A stretch of 7,345 bases of DNA. It comes from an uncultured Pseudomonadota bacterium. Its GTDB lineage: Bacteria > Myxococcota_A > UBA9042 > CAIXZC01. Positions 5,278 to 7,345 of the stretch are shown here, piece by piece. Under the pieces are notes generated by a model. That model was not told the DNA's origin and did not search any database. It worked only from the letters and a program-made list of their open reading frames with translations. The position numbers and the translations under genes were made by a program. The DNA is taken from contig CALGBT010000184.1 in assembly GCA_937884235.1 (NCBI GenBank), positions 1 through 7,345 on the forward strand, read 5' to 3'. The stretch's first letter is position 1; every line of letters starts with the position of its first letter.

Positions 5278-7345
5278 TCACTGAGTGACCTCAAACAGGA
5301 CTGCGTCGACCATTTCCCAGGCTCGTTCCCGGGCCAGCTCCAGGGGATAGGGACGATAGATGAGTCGGGCGGTTACCTGGGGTGTCGCGCAGGGAGCCTG
5401 GAAGCGGTGGCTGGTGGTCCAACTCTTGCCAGGCATCAGGCGGTTGTCGCTGGCCACGTCCACGGCGCGATAGTGGGGCACCATCCGTTGTCCGTCCGGC
5501 CCAACGAGAACTCTGGCAAAGGCAAAGCCGGGGGCGCCGGCCAGTTCCTGCGGGGCGTCACCTGTGTCCGTCGCAGCGACCAGGTAGGCGATGTCTCCAG
5601 CGGGAAGCGGAGTATCGAAGGAGACGGTATCGCCGTCTACCTCAAGCACCGTGGAGAAGCCCACAACTTCACTTCCAGGCATGCCCTTCGCCGCTGCATC
5701 AAAAGTGCCGTCGCCGAAGGGACCGACTCCAGGGTAGTCGTGGAATTCACCGGTATTCTTGACGACTCGAACGGTCTGCCCGGGTTTTGCCCCAGGCCAG
5801 ATGTGCCAGTCGTCACCGGATTCCTTCATGTCCAGGTATCCACCGAGATCGGGAATCGCTTCACCGCCGGTTGCCAGCAGTGGTTCGTCATCACACTGCG
5901 CCTCCACAACCAGGACAATGGCGCGTAATGGCTCACCGGTGGGTATGGCGTGTGCCGCTCCGGCATTGCTGGTGGTGGCAGTGACGGTCAACTCTCCGTC
6001 GACGAGGTTGGTTGCCAACTCAACCGCGGCTGCCATGGGGCCCAGGGGGCGCCCCTCGGTGCGTGGCCCCAGCCAGATATGACGCCGGACAGCGGGTTTC
6101 TCCCGAGGCCATCCCCCGGCTACGCCGACGGTGGTGGGGAAGAGCTGCAGGTCTGCCGTATTCTCCACTTCCGGGTCTGCCGGCATGTGGCAACCCTGGC
6201 AGGTGATGCTCATGCCCGCGGCCTGCCATTCGGAAAAGGTCGAAAGGAGTGGAAGCTTACCATCGGGCCAGCGCTTGAGGTCAGCCTGCACCCCCGGGAG
6301 AATGACCTCCCGTTGGAGATCGTGGCAGCCGGCGCAGAAGCGAGCCTCCCGGAAGACCAGGCGCTGAACAATGCCCATGAAGGGATTGGGGATGTCGTCG
6401 TGGGGACCAAATAGAAGGGGGCGCCATTCGCCGAATGAAGGTGTTAGCGCGGGATCACTGGGGCGCAGGATCTTGAGCCGACCAGCAACGCCGGGGGCAC
6501 CGGCATCATCGATGTCTTCCACGTGGTGACAGATATCGCAGTGCACTCCTCGTTGGTAGGCTATGCCAGTGGCTTCAAGGAGATCGCGCCCCCCCAGTTG
6601 CCCATCAATGCCGGGGGCGTGGCAGTCGGCGCAGCCGCCAAACTTCGTCGCTTTGCCGTCGCAGGTATCTTCGCTGCCGCAGTCGTTAAGGGAGGGCAGG
6701 ACCCCATCCCCCAGGTAGCACCGGGACCCGGCTTCCAGGGATCCGGGGATGATGCCGGTGCGCCACTGGCCACCGGCAGCCTCACAGTCCGCCTGGGTAT
6801 CTCTGGCCGCACTGGTGCCGGAGTAGAGGTCCTGCAGGACTGGATTCGATGCCGACCAGGGATGGCGGGCGGCAAAGAAGTCATCGGCGATGGTGACATG
6901 GCAGTGACCGCATTGCGCGCTAGTGGGGCTGTGTGCGGGTTCCCCTGGGTCCTGGAAGATGTACTTGGGGTTGTCCATTGGATCTAAGCTGTCGAGGTCG
7001 ATGGTGGCATCTGTCAGCCCCGGCCAGACCATGGCCGCTTCGATGCGCGCATCCGGATGGCTGGCGATGATGGCCAGGTCGCCGGGCACTTCGGTGTCAA
7101 TGGAGACAATGACAACACCCTCTCCGTCGGTGGTCCAGCGTTCTGGCTTCCCACCCTGGCCGACGAGGATGCCGGCGGTGGGCGCACCGTCCAGGGTGAC
7201 GACCACGCGGACCTGCTTATCCCAGGGGGTTGAGGCCTCGGGGAACAGCTCCTGGAACGCAACTTCGTCTGCCGATGCATTGTCAGCGAGAGCTACGTCC
7301 GGGGTATCGAGTGAGCTTGTAGAGCACCCCCACGCCAGCGCCACC
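5278..7345 (-). CDS. Pentahaem c-type cytochrome lipoprotein, 5' end outside window
   Basis: The frame is open to the right edge; about 688 residues are visible (numbered from the GTG at 7344, probably not the start). LAWG|C7 looks like a lipobox whose signal peptide is cut off. Residues 43-107 resemble a carboxypeptidase-regulatory-like beta-sandwich. Five CxxCH haem sites follow at 145, 238, 269, 337 and 382 (6898-6912, 6619-6633, 6526-6540, 6322-6336, 6187-6201). Surroundings match the cytochrome c554-like multihaem group: CGHCH with a later RHPWSASNP (His161), GVHCDICHHV, FCAGCH, an FSEW turn, then CQGCHMP and RRHIWLGP (His422). Residues 445-670 are a beta-rich tail with AHAIPTG (465-470), seen in other multihaem cytochromes. 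Likely role: envelope electron transfer; a catalytic role is possible. It is the first visible gene of the minus-strand operon. Confidence 0.9.
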   Translation of the reverse strand, partial: VALAWGCSTSSLDTPDVALADNASADEVAFQELFPEASTPWDKQVRVVVTLDGAPTAGILVGQGGKPERWTTDGEGVVIVSIDTEVPGDLAIIASHPDARIEAAMVWPGLTDATIDLDSLDPMDNPKYIFQDPGEPAHSPTSAQCGHCHVTIADDFFAARHPWSASNPVLQDLYSGTSAARDTQADCEAAGGQWRTGIIPGSLEAGSRCYLGDGVLPSLNDCGSEDTCDGKATKFGGCADCHAPGIDGQLGGRDLLEATGIAYQRGVHCDICHHVEDIDDAGAPGVAGRLKILRPSDPALTPSFGEWRPLLFGPHDDIPNPFMGIVQRLVFREARFCAGCHDLQREVILPGVQADLKRWPDGKLPLLSTFSEWQAAGMSITCQGCHMPADPEVENTADLQLFPTTVGVAGGWPREKPAVRRHIWLGPRTEGRPLGPMAAAVELATNLVDGELTVTATTSNAGAAHAIPTGEPLRAIVLVVEAQCDDEPLLATGGEAIPDLGGYLDMKESGDDWHIWPGAKPGQTVRVVKNTGEFHDYPGVGPFGDGTFDAAAKGMPGSEVVGFSTVLEVDGDTVSFDTPLPAGDIAYLVAATDTGDAPQELAGAPGFAFARVLVGPDGQRMVPHYRAVDVASDNRLMPGKSWTTSHRFQAPCATPQVTARLIYRPYPLELARERAWEMVDAVLFEVTQ

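Noticed and set aside
5251..5928. 225-codon open frame on the plus strand, antisense to the cytochrome gene
   Set aside because: It has no recognisable domain, and its composition is what a GC-rich gene gives on its complement. The minus-strand frame has five haem motifs in order and is plainly the real gene.
6046..6055. Perfect palindrome GGGGCGCCCC as a possible operator
   Set aside because: It lies well inside the cytochrome coding sequence, in Gly/Arg/Pro codons of a GC-rich gene. There is no neighbouring promoter signal.
6589..6595. C7 run (G7 on the coding strand) in the cytochrome gene as a phase-variation tract
   Set aside because: It is shorter than typical contingency tracts and explained by a Leu-Gly-Gly-Arg codon run. 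The frame is intact with haem motifs on both sides.

Overview
The window suggests a GC-rich, Gram-negative bacterium of the former Deltaproteobacteria, most plausibly a myxobacterium-like lineage (Myxococcota or a relative). The evidence is compositional and architectural. All four genes encode predicted lipoproteins, each with a low-complexity Asp/Val/Pro/Ala/Glu/Thr linker after the lipidated cysteine. One of them is a giant Asp/Cys-rich protein built from MopE-type metal-binding motifs and thrombospondin type 3-like calcium repeats, a style common in that group. The taxon is inferred, not proven.

Layout. Positions 1-57 hold only a short leader with a good ribosome binding site. Positions 58-3900 (+) encode a 1280-residue secreted lipoprotein. 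Its parts in order are: signal peptide, acidic linker, Cys-rich N-terminal part, two MopE-type units, alternating TSP3-like and MopE-type segments, five perfectly spaced 51-residue repeats plus the start of a sixth, another Cys-rich part, and an unclassified 180-residue C-terminal domain. Ten bases later, on the opposite strand and tail to tail, lies the end of a compact three-gene minus-strand set. Read in transcription order from the right edge it contains a pentahaem c-type cytochrome lipoprotein (5278 to beyond 7345, 5' end missing), a DUF2318-type CxxC/CxxC lipoprotein (4592-5230), and a thioredoxin/TlpA-like CPEC lipoprotein (3911-4570). Gaps of 47 and 21 bases and the shared direction support one operon whose promoter lies outside the window.

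How they may work together (inference). The three minus-strand products look like an envelope-anchored redox chain: a haem electron carrier, a protein with two CxxC pairs from a family linked to iron uptake, and a thiol-disulfide protein. DUF2318 proteins and thioredoxin-like proteins also occur together in P19/FTR1-type iron uptake loci, but no permease or P19 gene is visible here. The neighbouring giant lipoprotein has about 115 cysteines and many Asp-rich ion-binding motifs, so it would need oxidative folding and probably binds calcium or transition metals. The most interesting items are the operon combination, the exact 51-residue repeat register, and the unclassified C-terminal domain.
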